43,887 bases of DNA, taken from positions 1 to 43,887 of the forward strand of contig JAFXQO010000060.1 in NCBI GenBank assembly GCA_017527065.1, in the 5' to 3' direction. Within the stretch, counting starts at the first letter, position 1, and the number at the start of each line of letters is the position of its first letter. The notes under the pieces were generated by a model. The model was not told the origin of the DNA, searched no databases, and saw nothing but the letters and a program-made list of their open reading frames with translations. This DNA is from Clostridia bacterium. GTDB lineage: Bacteria; Bacillota; Clostridia; Christensenellales; Aristaeellaceae. Positions 1 through 8,800 of this stretch are shown here, one piece after another. A program made the position numbers and the translations under genes.

Positions 1-1668
1 GACGTTCTCAACATCCTGGACAAAGATCTTGCCGTCGCCGATATGGCCGGTATACAGGACGCTACGCGCCGTATCCACGACCTCGCTGACCGGCACCTTG
101 CTCACCACGATATCCACCTGCACCTTCGGCAGCAGCGTGACCTCCACCGGTGTGCCGCGGTAGTACTCGGGCTTGCCCTTCTGCTGGCCGTAACCCATGA
201 CGTTCGTGACCGTCATACCCGTGATGCCGATGTTGTTCATCGCCTTCTTCAGGCTCTCCAGGCTGGCCGGGCGGCAGATGATCTGTACACGGGTATAGAC
301 CGGTTCGCCGGAGGCCTTCTCGGCCTTCTTCGCCGCAACAGGCACCGCTTCGGAAACCGGAGCTGCAGCCGGTGCGGAGGGAACCTGGGTAAACGCTGAT
401 GTGTCGATGCCGTCCTCCGGCATGATCGGGAATCCGGAGTAGGCCGTGAGCAGGCCGTGTTCGCTGCGATCCAGGCCCATGACCTCGTCCGTCGTGTCCG
501 CCCGCAGGCCGATCGTCTTCTTGATCAGCAGGAACACCACTGTGATGATCACTGCTGTCCAGCCGATCGTACACAGAACGCCAAGCAACTGGATGCCGAA
601 GAATTTGAATCCGCCGCCGTAGAACACACCCTTCATGGTCGTGCCGCCGGTGGCAAGCAGGCCGGTCAGAATCGTACCGGTCGCACCGCACACGCCATGC
701 ACGGAGATCGCGCCGACCGGGTCGTCGATCTTCGCGATCTTGTCGAAGAACTCAACGCTCAGCACCACCAGGATGCCGCAGACCAGGCCGATGATCGCCG
801 CGCCGAAGGGATCGACCGCATCACACCCGGCCGTGATGCCGACCAGGCCGGCCAGTGCCGCGTTGAACGTCATGGAAACATCCGGCTTGCCGTAGCGCAG
901 CCAGGTGAACAACATCGTCGTCAGCGTAGCCACCGCCGCCGCCAGGTTCGTGTTGAAGAACACAAGGGAGGCGCTGCCGATCAGTTCGTCACTGTCCATG
1001 CCGACCGTGGAGGCACCGTTGAACCCGAACCAGCAGAACCAGAGGATGAACACGCCCAGGGCCGCGATGGACAGGTTGTGGCCCAGGATGGCCCGGGGCT
1101 TTCCGTCCTTGCCGTATTTGCCGACGCGGGGCCCGAGGATCTTTGCGCCGACCAGGGCGCAGACACCGCCCACCATATGGACGGCCGTGGAACCGGCGAA
1201 ATCATGGAAGCCCATCTCTGCCAGCCAGCCGCCGCCCCAGATCCAGTGGCCGGACACCGGGTAGATGAACAGCGAAATCGCCGCGGAGTAAATGCAATAG
1301 GCGGAGAACTTCGTGCGCTCGGCCATCGCGCCGGAGACGATGGTGGCCGAGGTGGCGCAGAACACCGTCTGGAAGATGGCGTAGGCCCACAGCGGCACGC
1401 CCGCGGGCAGTATGTGGCTGTAGTCGCCGAGTATGAAGGGGTCGATCCAGCCAAACGCCGCCGTGCCCGCGCCGAACATGATGCCGAAGCCGAACAGCCA
1501 GTAAAGCGGTGTGCCGATGCAGAAGTCCATCAGGTTCTTCATCAGAATGTTGCCCGTGTTCTTGGCCCGGGTGAAGCCCGCCTCGCACATGGCGAAGCCC
1601 GCCTGCATGAAGAACACCAGCGCCGCGCCCAGCAGCACCCAGATCGTGTTCACAGCCGAGAATGTCAT
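1..1668 (-). CDS. amt: Ammonium channel fused to a PII regulatory domain (Amt-PII), 3' end cut by window edge
   Basis: The frame is open from the ATG at 1668 down to base 1 (556 codons, no stop seen). Residues 1 to about 400 form a hydrophobic Amt/Rh channel with typical blocks such as AGFAMCEAGFTRAKN, FNGASTVG and SVHGVCGATG near its end. An Ala/Pro/Lys-rich linker (about 415-450) leads without a stop into a GlnB/GlnK domain. That domain has the T-loop (GQQKGKPEYYRG), LPKV and the B-loop TGHIGDGKIFV; only about the last ten residues are missing. The start is supported by AAGGAGAT seven to eight bases upstream. Family knowledge: Amt imports ammonium, and trimeric PII plugs its cytoplasmic pore under nitrogen sufficiency. 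Here the plug is tethered, so each subunit carries its own regulator. The gene follows asnB on the same strand but has its own promoter and a leader hairpin. Confidence 0.95.
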   Translation of the reverse strand, partial: MTFSAVNTIWVLLGAALVFFMQAGFAMCEAGFTRAKNTGNILMKNLMDFCIGTPLYWLFGFGIMFGAGTAAFGWIDPFILGDYSHILPAGVPLWAYAIFQTVFCATSATIVSGAMAERTKFSAYCIYSAAISLFIYPVSGHWIWGGGWLAEMGFHDFAGSTAVHMVGGVCALVGAKILGPRVGKYGKDGKPRAILGHNLSIAALGVFILWFCWFGFNGASTVGMDSDELIGSASLVFFNTNLAAAVATLTTMLFTWLRYGKPDVSMTFNAALAGLVGITAGCDAVDPFGAAIIGLVCGILVVLSVEFFDKIAKIDDPVGAISVHGVCGATGTILTGLLATGGTTMKGVFYGGGFKFFGIQLLGVLCTIGWTAVIITVVFLLIKKTIGLRADTTDEVMGLDRSEHGLLTAYSGFPIMPEDGIDTSAFTQVPSAPAAAPVSEAVPVAAKKAEKASGEPVYTRVQIICRPASLESLKKAMNNIGITGMTVTNVMGYGQQKGKPEYYRGTPVEVTLLPKVQVDIVVSKVPVSEVVDTARSVLYTGHIGDGKIFVQDVENV

Positions 1669-1691
1669 ATAAAGCATCTCCTTTCATGCCT

Positions 1692-1755
1692 CCAAAACAA
1701 AAACGCAAGGGCGGCGGCGAAAATCTCGCTGCGCGCCCTTGCGCTTTTATTTTGG
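1692..1755 (-). terminator. Intrinsic terminator/attenuator in the amt-PII leader
   Basis: The stem is CGCAAGGGCG (1704-1713) against CGCCCTTGCG (1734-1743), extended by CCAAAA/TTTTGG at the outer ends. On the minus strand it is followed by TTTTTGTTTT. It lies between the amt promoter and the amt Shine-Dalgarno sequence, so transcripts from that promoter must read through it. It may also terminate asnB. The position suggests attenuation, and the ANTAR protein encoded at 5317-5856 is the obvious candidate antiterminator. I could not pick out the two-hexaloop ANTAR RNA motif with confidence. Confidence 0.75.
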
Positions 1756-1766
1756 AATTGTGTGTG

Positions 1767-1795
1767 ATTCTATGCCAGATACAATAGTTTGTCAA
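1767..1795 (-). promoter_or_regulatory. Promoter of amt-PII
   Basis: Read on the minus strand: TTGACA (1795-1790), a 17-bp spacer, then TAGAAT (1772-1767). The predicted transcript start is near 1760, so the leader hairpin begins almost immediately. The promoter lies just past the asnB stop codon. Confidence 0.85.
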
Positions 1796-1812
1796 GTGAA
1801 GTTGCGGTTAAG

Positions 1813-3396
1813 TCACACCCCGCTGTCGCCGTAGTTCGACAGCACGCGCGCCGACGGATCGTCCACGTCGCAGCCGGGCCAGGTCCTGTTGGGCATCCAG
1901 AAATCGGCGATCATGCGGGCCTGGCCGGGGTAATAGCGCTCAAACAGCTCCCGGTACATAAGGCTTTCCTTGGTGAACGGGCGGCAGTAGTCGTATTTCG
2001 CCGCCTTTTCGGCGAATTCCTCGTCGGTATAGCTGCGTTCCGCCAGCGCCTTCAGGTCGCCCACCATCGAGTGGCCCACCGCGTCGGAAAAAGCCGCCTT
2101 CTGCCGCCAGAGGATTTCGTCGGGCAGTATATGGTCGCCGGCGAAAGCCTTGCGGATGAGGTATTTGCCCATGTCGTGCCGGTTCATTTTGAGTTCCGGG
2201 TCGATGCTCATGGCGTAGCGCACGAACTTCAAATCGCCGAAGGGCACGCGGGCCTCAAGGCTGTTGACGGAGATGCAGCGGTCAGCACGAAGCACGTCGT
2301 ACATATGCAGCTCCCGGATGCGCTTTTCAGCTTCCTCCTGGAACGCGGCGGCGTTCGGCGCGAAGTCGGTGTACTTGTAGCCGAACAGCTCGTCGGAGAT
2401 TTCGCCGGTCAAGAGCACCCGGATGTCGGTGCGCTCATGGATGTACTTGCAAACCAGATACATGCCGATGCTCGCGCGGATGGTGGTGATGTCCCAGGTG
2501 CCCAGCAGCTCGACCACCGTCGGCAGCGCCTCCAGCACGTCCTTTTCGGAGATAATGACCTCGGTGTGGTCGCTGCCGATGTAGTCCGCGACCATCCGGG
2601 CGTATTTCAGGTCGATGGCGTCGATGTCCATGCCGATGGCGAAGGTCTTGATCGGCTGGGGCAGTATCTTCTGCGCGATGGCGCACACCAGCGAGGAATC
2701 CAGCCCGCCGGAGAGCAGGAAACCGATGGGCGCATCGGCGTCCAGGCGCTTCTCAACGCCGTCGATCAGCAGCCGGCGCAGCTTGTCGCACACGTGCGCT
2801 TCGTCCTTCATCGTAAACTGATCCACATGCGCCGGGTCGGCGTAGCGCACAAACGCGCCGTCCATCCAGTAGCAGCCCGGCGGGAAAGGCAGTATGGTTT
2901 CGCACAGGCCCATCAGGTTCTTCGGCTCGCTGGCAAAGGCCATGCCGCCGTCCGGCAGTTTGCCGTAGTACAGCGGGCGGATGCCGATGGGATCGCGGGC
3001 GGCGATCAGCTTGCCCTGAGCGCCGTCGTAGAGGATCAGCGCGAACTCCGCGTCCAGCGTCTTGAACATCTCGACGCCATACTCCCGATACAGCGGCAGC
3101 AGGATCTCGCAGTCCGACGCGCTTTTGATGGGAAAGCCCTCGTCGATGAGCCGCTGGCGAAGGGGGCGGAAGCCGTACAGCTCGCCGTTGCAGACCACGT
3201 AGGAACCGTCCATCTCGAAAGGCTGCATGCCCTCCGCCGTCAGGCCCATGATGGCCAACCGGTGAAAGCCCAGATAGCCGCAGGGGACCTCGATGAACCG
3301 GCTCATGTCCGGCCCGCGGGAGACCGTTCGGTCAAAGCCCTTGCGCAGCCGCTCTACGGGAATCGCCTTGCTCTCAACGCCGAAAATGGAACACAT
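1813..3396 (-). CDS. asnB: Asparagine synthetase B, glutamine-hydrolysing
   Basis: A 527-residue protein that makes asparagine from aspartate, glutamine and ATP. The start chosen is the ATG at 3396, because the next codon is Cys (MCSIFGV), the N-terminal nucleophile of class II glutamine amidotransferases, and GGAGG lies eight bases upstream. A longer GTG start three codons earlier would bury that Cys. The glutaminase domain (about 1-190) contains RGPD and a CNGELYG-like stretch. The synthetase domain begins near residue 215 with the ATP-pyrophosphatase loop SGGLDSS, and TGEISDELFGY follows later. Length is normal for bacterial AsnB. The gene sits opposite glnA behind its own promoter and a T-box leader, so its expression should respond to tRNA charging. 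Confidence 0.96.
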   Translation of the reverse strand: MCSIFGVESKAIPVERLRKGFDRTVSRGPDMSRFIEVPCGYLGFHRLAIMGLTAEGMQPFEMDGSYVVCNGELYGFRPLRQRLIDEGFPIKSASDCEILLPLYREYGVEMFKTLDAEFALILYDGAQGKLIAARDPIGIRPLYYGKLPDGGMAFASEPKNLMGLCETILPFPPGCYWMDGAFVRYADPAHVDQFTMKDEAHVCDKLRRLLIDGVEKRLDADAPIGFLLSGGLDSSLVCAIAQKILPQPIKTFAIGMDIDAIDLKYARMVADYIGSDHTEVIISEKDVLEALPTVVELLGTWDITTIRASIGMYLVCKYIHERTDIRVLLTGEISDELFGYKYTDFAPNAAAFQEEAEKRIRELHMYDVLRADRCISVNSLEARVPFGDLKFVRYAMSIDPELKMNRHDMGKYLIRKAFAGDHILPDEILWRQKAAFSDAVGHSMVGDLKALAERSYTDEEFAEKAAKYDYCRPFTKESLMYRELFERYYPGQARMIADFWMPNRTWPGCDVDDPSARVLSNYGDSGV

Positions 3397-3404
3397 AAAA
3401 AGCA

Positions 3405-3682
3405 CCTCCGATATGTGGTCGGCTGTCCTGTTTGGATTTCAGGACGAAGGCCGCCGCTCCGTGGTGCCACCTGATTTGCTTCTCTTTCCGGGTTCCAACA
3501 AACCCTGACGCTGATAACGGCTCGTCCCGCCGCCGCCCCTACTGGCCTTATCAGGCTTTCAGCTTGGACTTGGAAGGGTTCTTCGCTCAACGGCGCATGT
3601 GGGATTTTCACCGCCGCCCACTCTCTGAGATGCCGCCCGGCCTGAGTTACTTTGCTTCCGCAACGCTTTCGCTGTGAAATTA
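3405..3682 (-). promoter_or_regulatory. T-box riboswitch leader of asnB
   Basis: Read on the minus strand, Stem I elements are AGTA (3651-3648), AGAGAG (3626-3621) and GGTGAAAA closing against TCCCA. The T-box itself is AGGTGGCACCACGG (3472-3459), the pairing site for uncharged tRNA CCA ends. The specifier is probably the AAC (Asn) at 3580-3578 within GAAGAACCC, but the overlapping GAA one base upstream cannot be excluded by eye. A downstream hairpin, GTCCTG/CAGGAC (3445-3425), occupies the usual terminator place but has no U-run. Whether control is transcriptional or translational is therefore unclear. Expected behaviour from the family: uncharged cognate tRNA switches asnB on. Confidence 0.88.
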
Positions 3683-3689
3683 TGGGCGT

Positions 3690-3718
3690 ATTTTACCACG
3701 GCTCATTTCCCTTGTCAA
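3690..3718 (-). promoter_or_regulatory. Promoter of the T-box leader and asnB
   Basis: On the minus strand: TTGACA (3718-3713), a 17-bp spacer, and TAAAAT (3695-3690). The predicted start is near 3682, giving a leader of about 285 nt. Confidence 0.85.
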
Positions 3719-3831
3719 GCCGGATTTGCAATTAAGTGTTTGTAAACTTGCAAATCTTCATTATTTTATGCCGTATTGCGCCGAAACCTGGCTATTTCCG
3801 CAACAACCAGAATTTTAACATTCAAAAGTTA

Positions 3832-3860
3832 TTGACAGCCACCCGCCGGTATGGTATTCT
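3832..3860 (+). promoter_or_regulatory. Promoter of glnA
   Basis: TTGACA (3832-3837), a 17-bp spacer, and TATTCT (3855-3860). The predicted transcript start is near 3867, only a few bases before the leader terminator. Confidence 0.82.
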
Positions 3861-3872
3861 CTTTTCGAGACA

Positions 3873-3920
3873 GGGCAAGGGGGTCGTGTTGAACGGCCTG
3901 ACTTGCCCCATTTTTTATTT
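3873..3920 (+). terminator. Intrinsic terminator/attenuator in the glnA leader
   Basis: The outer stem is GGGCAAG (3873-3879) against CTTGCCC (3902-3908). An inner GGTCGT/ACGGCC hairpin lies between the arms, and ATTTTTTATTTT follows. It sits between the promoter and the start codon at 3955, so read-through is needed for glnA expression. The ANTAR-domain protein encoded immediately after glnA is the likely antiterminator. The amt leader has the same layout, and both 5' arms contain GCAAGGG. Confidence 0.78.
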
Positions 3921-3954
3921 TGATCGTCAAAGATTCGTCATGGGAGGTGCTGTT

Positions 3955-5286
3955 ATGAGCAAATACACGAAGGAAGACATCATCCGCCTGGTGAAGGATG
4001 GCGATGTGGAATTCATCCGCATGCAGTTCACCGACATATTCGGCCAGCTGAAAAACGTCGCCATCACGGCCAGCCAGATCGAGAAGGCCGTGAACAACGA
4101 GATCATGATCGACGGCAGCTCCATCGAGGGCTTTGTCCGCATCAATGAATCCGACCAGTACCTGCACCCCGATCTGGATACCTTCGCGATCCTGCCCTGG
4201 CGGCCCCAGCACGGCAAGGTGGCGCGCCTGATCTGCGACGTGTACAATCCCGACGGCACGGCCTTTTCCGGCGATCCCCGCGGCACGCTGAAGAAGGTGC
4301 TGGCGAAAGCGGCGGCCATGGGCTACAGCTTCAACGTCGGCCCGGAATGCGAGTTCTTCCTGTTCCAGACGGACGAACAGGGCCGCCCCACCACGACCAC
4401 CGCCGACGAAGCCGGCTACTTCGACCTGGGCCCGCTGGACCATGGCGAGAGCACGCGCCGCGAGATCTGCATGGCGCTGGAGCAGATGGGCTTTGAGATC
4501 GAGGCCAGCCACCACGAAGTGGCCGCGGGCCAGCACGAAATCGACTTCAAATACGCCGACGCGCTGACCGCCGCCGACAACATCATGACCTTCAAGCTGG
4601 CGGTCAAAACGCTGGCGCAGAAGAACGGCCTGCACGCCACGTTCATGCCCAAGCCCGTGTTCGGCATCAACGGCAGCGGCATGCACACCAACATGAGCCT
4701 GTTCAAAGACGGCAAGAACGTCTTCGCCGATCCATCGGACAGCCGCGGCCTGAGCAAAGAGGCATATTCCTTTATCGCGGGCATATTGGCCCACGTTCGG
4801 GGCATGGCGGCCATCACCAACCCGCTGGTGAACAGCTACAAGCGGCTGGTGCCCGGCTATGAAGCGCCCTGCTATCTGGCCTGGTCGGCCAGCAACCGGA
4901 GCGCCCTGATCCGCATCCCCGCGGCCCGCGGACAGTCGACCCGCGTGGAGCTGCGCTGCCCCGACCCCAGCTGCAACCCCTATCTGAACATGGCGGTTTG
5001 TCTGGCGGCGGGCCTGGACGGCATCGAAAAGGGCATGACCCCGCCGGACGAGATCACCGAGAACATCTTCGCCATGGACGCCGCCACCCGCGCCGCGAAG
5101 GGCATCGCGTCCCTGCCGGGAACGCTCAAAGAAGCCGTGGATTGCCTGAAAGCGGACGAAGTGATTTGCGGCGCGCTGGGCGAGCATGTCCTGACCCAGT
5201 ACGTGGAAGGCAAGGAGAAGGAGTGGGACGCCTACCGGACCCACGTCAGCAGCTGGGAGATCGACCGGTATCTGGTACTGTATTGA
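3955..5286 (+). CDS. glnA: Glutamine synthetase type I (alpha-like)
   Basis: A 443-residue cytoplasmic enzyme that makes glutamine from glutamate, ammonia and ATP. The start at 3955 is chosen because GGGAGG (3942-3947) is correctly spaced and the protein then begins MSKYTKEDI, as in Firmicute GlnA; longer frames enter the leader. Visible motifs are DGSSIEGF near 60, GPECEFF near 125, [10 protein letters not shown] near 240 and NRSALIRIP near 320. The short length fits the GSI-alpha class, which is feedback-controlled and not adenylylated. It heads the gene string glnA, ANTAR regulator, gltB, gltD, pyrG. Expression is probably gated by the leader terminator. Confidence 0.97.
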   Translation: MSKYTKEDIIRLVKDGDVEFIRMQFTDIFGQLKNVAITASQIEKAVNNEIMIDGSSIEGFVRINESDQYLHPDLDTFAILPWRPQHGKVARLICDVYNPDGTAFSGDPRGTLKKVLAKAAAMGYSFNVGPECEFFLFQTDEQGRPTTTTADEAGYFDLGPLDHGESTRREICMALEQMGFEIEASHHEVAAGQHEIDFKYADALTAADNIMTFKLAVKTLAQKNGLHATFMPKPVFGINGSGMHTNMSLFKDGKNVFADPSDSRGLSKEAYSFIAGILAHVRGMAAITNPLVNSYKRLVPGYEAPCYLAWSASNRSALIRIPAARGQSTRVELRCPDPSCNPYLNMAVCLAAGLDGIEKGMTPPDEITENIFAMDAATRAAKGIASLPGTLKEAVDCLKADEVICGALGEHVLTQYVEGKEKEWDAYRTHVSSWEIDRYLVLY

Positions 5287-5316
5287 CCGCGTGTTTCCTC
5301 CAAAGGAGGTGAGCCA

Positions 5317-5856
5317 GTGGCACGGATTGTGATTGTCGGCTCTTCGGAAGCCGGCCGGACACAGATCAGCCGTCTGCTGGCTTCCTCCGGTTTCGACGTG
5401 TTCAGGGCCTGCGCCTCCGGCAGCGAGCTGCGGCGCGTGCTGAACACCTGCGAGGACGGCATCGTCATCCTCGCAGGGGCCGTTTCCGACTGCCGGCCGG
5501 ACGACCTGATCGCGGATTTCGGCGACAGCTTCCAATTCCTGATGATCGCCCGGCCCGAATCGCTTGCCGCCTGCGAAGCGCCGCGCCTGTTCAGGCTGAC
5601 CTATCCCTGCGCGGGCAGCGCGGTCCTCGGCGCGGTGGAGATGCTGTCGCAGTTCCACGCGCAGCGGTTGCCGAAGCGCACCGGCGAGGACAAGGCGCTC
5701 GTCGAGCAGGCAAAGGCGCATCTGATGCGCACCTGGGGCATCCCGGAACCAGAGGCGCACCGGCGCATGCAGCAGTACGCCATGGCCCACGGCGTCAGAA
5801 TGACCGAATACGCAGCGCAGCTGCTGAAAAACTCCGAAGGGACGGAGGAATCATAA
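5317..5856 (+). CDS. ANTAR-domain antiterminator with a degenerate receiver domain (NitR/NasT-like)
   Basis: A 179-residue protein. The N-terminal 110 residues have a receiver-like alpha/beta pattern but appear to lack phosphorylation residues: the acidic pocket reads VIVGSSEAG, and the usual Asp position reads ILAGAV. Residues about 120-170 form an ANTAR RNA-binding domain, recognisable as EQAKAHLMRTWGIPEPEAH followed by the conserved AM...YAAQLL helix. Family knowledge: ANTAR proteins bind tandem hairpins in leader RNA and prevent terminator formation; in clostridia such a gene beside glnA controls nitrogen genes. It starts at a GTG behind AAAGGAGG and its stop overlaps the gltB ATG (TAATG), so the two are probably translationally coupled. 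A missing phospho-acceptor suggests control by oligomerisation or a protein partner. Confidence 0.9.
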   Translation: MARIVIVGSSEAGRTQISRLLASSGFDVFRACASGSELRRVLNTCEDGIVILAGAVSDCRPDDLIADFGDSFQFLMIARPESLAACEAPRLFRLTYPCAGSAVLGAVEMLSQFHAQRLPKRTGEDKALVEQAKAHLMRTWGIPEPEAHRRMQQYAMAHGVRMTEYAAQLLKNSEGTEES

Positions 5857-8800
5857 TGTACGATCGGCAATATCCTCTCTATCATCCCGAGCTGGAGCAT
5901 GAATCCTGCGGCGTTGGCGCGATCGTCGATTTGAGCGGTCGCGCCACCCACCGCACCGTGGATCAGGCACTGAGAATCGTGGAGCGCCTGGCCCATCGCG
6001 CCGGTTCGGACGCGCTGGGCACCACCGGCGACGGCGTCGGCATCATGACCCAGTTGCCCCATGCCCTTTTCCGCGCCTGGGCGCAGGAGGAGGGCATTTC
6101 TCTTGGCAGCCCCGGCGACTACGGCGTGGGCATGTTCTTCCTGCCGGAGGACGAGGTCGGCATACAAAACGTCTGCCGCATTTTCGAGCAGCTGGCCGCG
6201 ACGGAGGGACTTAACGTGCTGGGCTGGCGGGACGTGCCCTGCCATCCTGCCCAGCTGGGCGCTGGCGCGCGCAGGACGATGCCCCGCATCCGCCAGTGTT
6301 TCCTGAAAAGGCCCGGCGACGTCCTGCCCGGCGTCGACTTCGACCGGCGGCTGTACGTGCTGCGCCGCGTGTTTGAAAAGCAGGACACCGACACCTACAT
6401 CTGCTCGCTGTCATCCCGCACCATCGTCTACAAGGGCATGATGCTGGTTGCGCAGCTGCGCTCTTTTTATGACGATCTGCAGGACGTGCGCTTTGTCTCG
6501 CAGATGGCGATGGTTCACTCCCGCTTCTCCACGAACACCTTCCCCAGCTGGTCGAAGGCGCATCCGCAGCGGTTCCTGCTGCACAATGGCGAGATCAACA
6601 CCATCCGCGGCAACCACGACCGCATGAAGGCCCGGGAGGAAACCATGCGCTCCGCGATGATGGGCGATTCCATGAAGCGGGTGCTGCCTGTCGTCGACGA
6701 GGGCGGCAGCGATTCCCAAATGCTGGACAACACGCTGGAATTCCTCGCCATGAACGGCTTCCCCCTGCCGTTGGCGGGCATGGTGCTGCTGCCGGAGCCC
6801 TGGCAGAACAGCAAAACCGAAACCCCCTGGCGCGACCTGTACCGCTATTACGCCACAATGATGGAGCCCTGGGACGGCCCTGCCGCGATCCTCTATTCCG
6901 ACGGCAACTGCGTGTGCGCGTCGCTGGACCGCAACGGGCTTCGGCCCCTGCGCTGCGCCACGACGGACGACAACCGCCTGATCCTGTCCAGCGAGGCCGG
7001 CGTGCTGTTCGAGGAGAACGCCCACATCCGCCGACGCTGGAAGCTGAAGGCGGGCGACGTGCTGATGGCGGACCTGAAAACCGGCCTGCTTCTGGAGAGC
7101 GACGCGCTGAAGACCAGCTTCGCCCGGCAGTATCCCTATGGCGAGTGGGTCAAACAGATCGTCAGGCTGGAACAACTCCCTCCGTCAGCCCTTCGGGCGG
7201 CCACCTCCTTCGGAGAGGGAGATAAAGAAGGCTCTCTCACTGAGGGAGCTGGCGCGAAGCGCCCGAGGGAGTCTGCCGGGCCAGACTTGGATACTCTCTG
7301 CCGCGCCTTCGGCTATGCCTGGGAAGACGTTCAGGATGTGGTGCTGCCCATGGCTGAGAGCGGCGCGGAGCCCATCGTCTCTATGGGCGCGGACGAGCCC
7401 ATCGCGGCGCTGTCCAAGGCGCATCCATCGCTGTTCGACTACTTCAAGCAGCGCTTCGCTCAGGTCACAAACCCGCCCATCGACGCGCTGCGGGAAGCCT
7501 GCAAGACCGACGAGACCATCTATATCGGCGACGACGGAAACCTGCTCTCCCGCGATCCGGACAACTGCGCTGTGCTGGAACTGCCGACGCCGGTGCTGAC
7601 GGAGGAGGAGCTGCAGCGCATCCGCGCCATCGACCATCCCGCGTTCTGCGTCGGGGAAGTATCGCTACTGTATCCCAAGGAGCAGCGGCTCCGCGCCGCG
7701 CTGGGGAATTTCTTCCGGGCGTGCGACGCGGCCTGCCAGGACGGCGTGAACATACTGATCCTGTCTGACCGCGGGCTGGACGCCGACCGCCTCGCCATCC
7801 CGTCGCTGCTGGCCGTCTCGGCGCTGGAGCAGCACCTCATCCGCATCAAGAAGCGCACGGCGGTCTCCGTGATCCTGGAGAGCGGCGAGCCGAGGGACGT
7901 GCACCACATGGCGATGCTGGTGGCCTTCGGCGCGCGGGCGGTGAATCCGTATCTGGCGCACGACGTCATCCGCGAGCAGCTTTCGGAAGAAGCCATTCCC
8001 AACTACAACCGCGCCCTGACGGCGGGGATACTCAAGATCGCCTCGAAGATGGGCGTCTCTACGTTACAGGCCTACCAGAGCGCCCAGCTGTTCGAGGCGG
8101 TGGGCCTGGACGAGACCTTTGTGGCGCAGTATTTCACCAACACGCCCTGCGTGCTGGGGGGCGTGAACCTGTCCACGGTGGAGGCCGACAGCCGCTTTCA
8201 TCACGACAGCGCGTTCCTGGACCCCGTTCGGGCGGGCCTGCCCTCTGTCGGCCGGCACCGGCTGCGCACGGGAGAAGGCGCGGAGGAACACCTGTACAGT
8301 CCGCAGGTCATCCACGCGCTGCAGCAGGCGGTGTGGACGGACGACGCGGCGAAGTTCGACGAATACGCCGCGCTGGTTGAAAACGACGGCCCGCGAACCA
8401 TCAGCGGAATGCTGGATTTCAATTATGACGTCTGCAATTCCATATCCCTCGACGAGGTGGAGCCGGTGGAAGATATCGTGAAGCGCTTCCGCACCGGGGC
8501 CATGAGCTACGGCTCCATCTCGCAGGAAGCCCACGAGTGCATGGCGATCGCCATGAACCGGCTGGGCGGCAGGAGCAACAGCGGCGAAGGCGGCGAGCTT
8601 CCGGAGCGCTTCGGCACGGAGCTGAACTCCGCCATCAAGCAGGTGGCGTCCGGCCGCTTCGGCGTGACGCGGGATTACCTGCTGTCCGCGAGGGAGATCC
8701 AGATCAAGATGGCGCAGGGCGCAAAGCCCGGCGAAGGCGGGCATCTGCCCGGCGCGAAAGTCACCGAGAGCGTCGCAAAAACCCGCTGCTCCACTCCGGG

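Noticed and set aside
3736-3954. Upstream extension of the glnA frame
   Set aside because: It runs through the promoter and leader terminator; the ATG at 3955 has the ribosome site and the family start.
3829-5790. Long minus-strand frame opposite glnA and the ANTAR gene
   Set aside because: It is a shadow of GC-rich codons with low-complexity Ala/Gly/Arg/His content and no domain.
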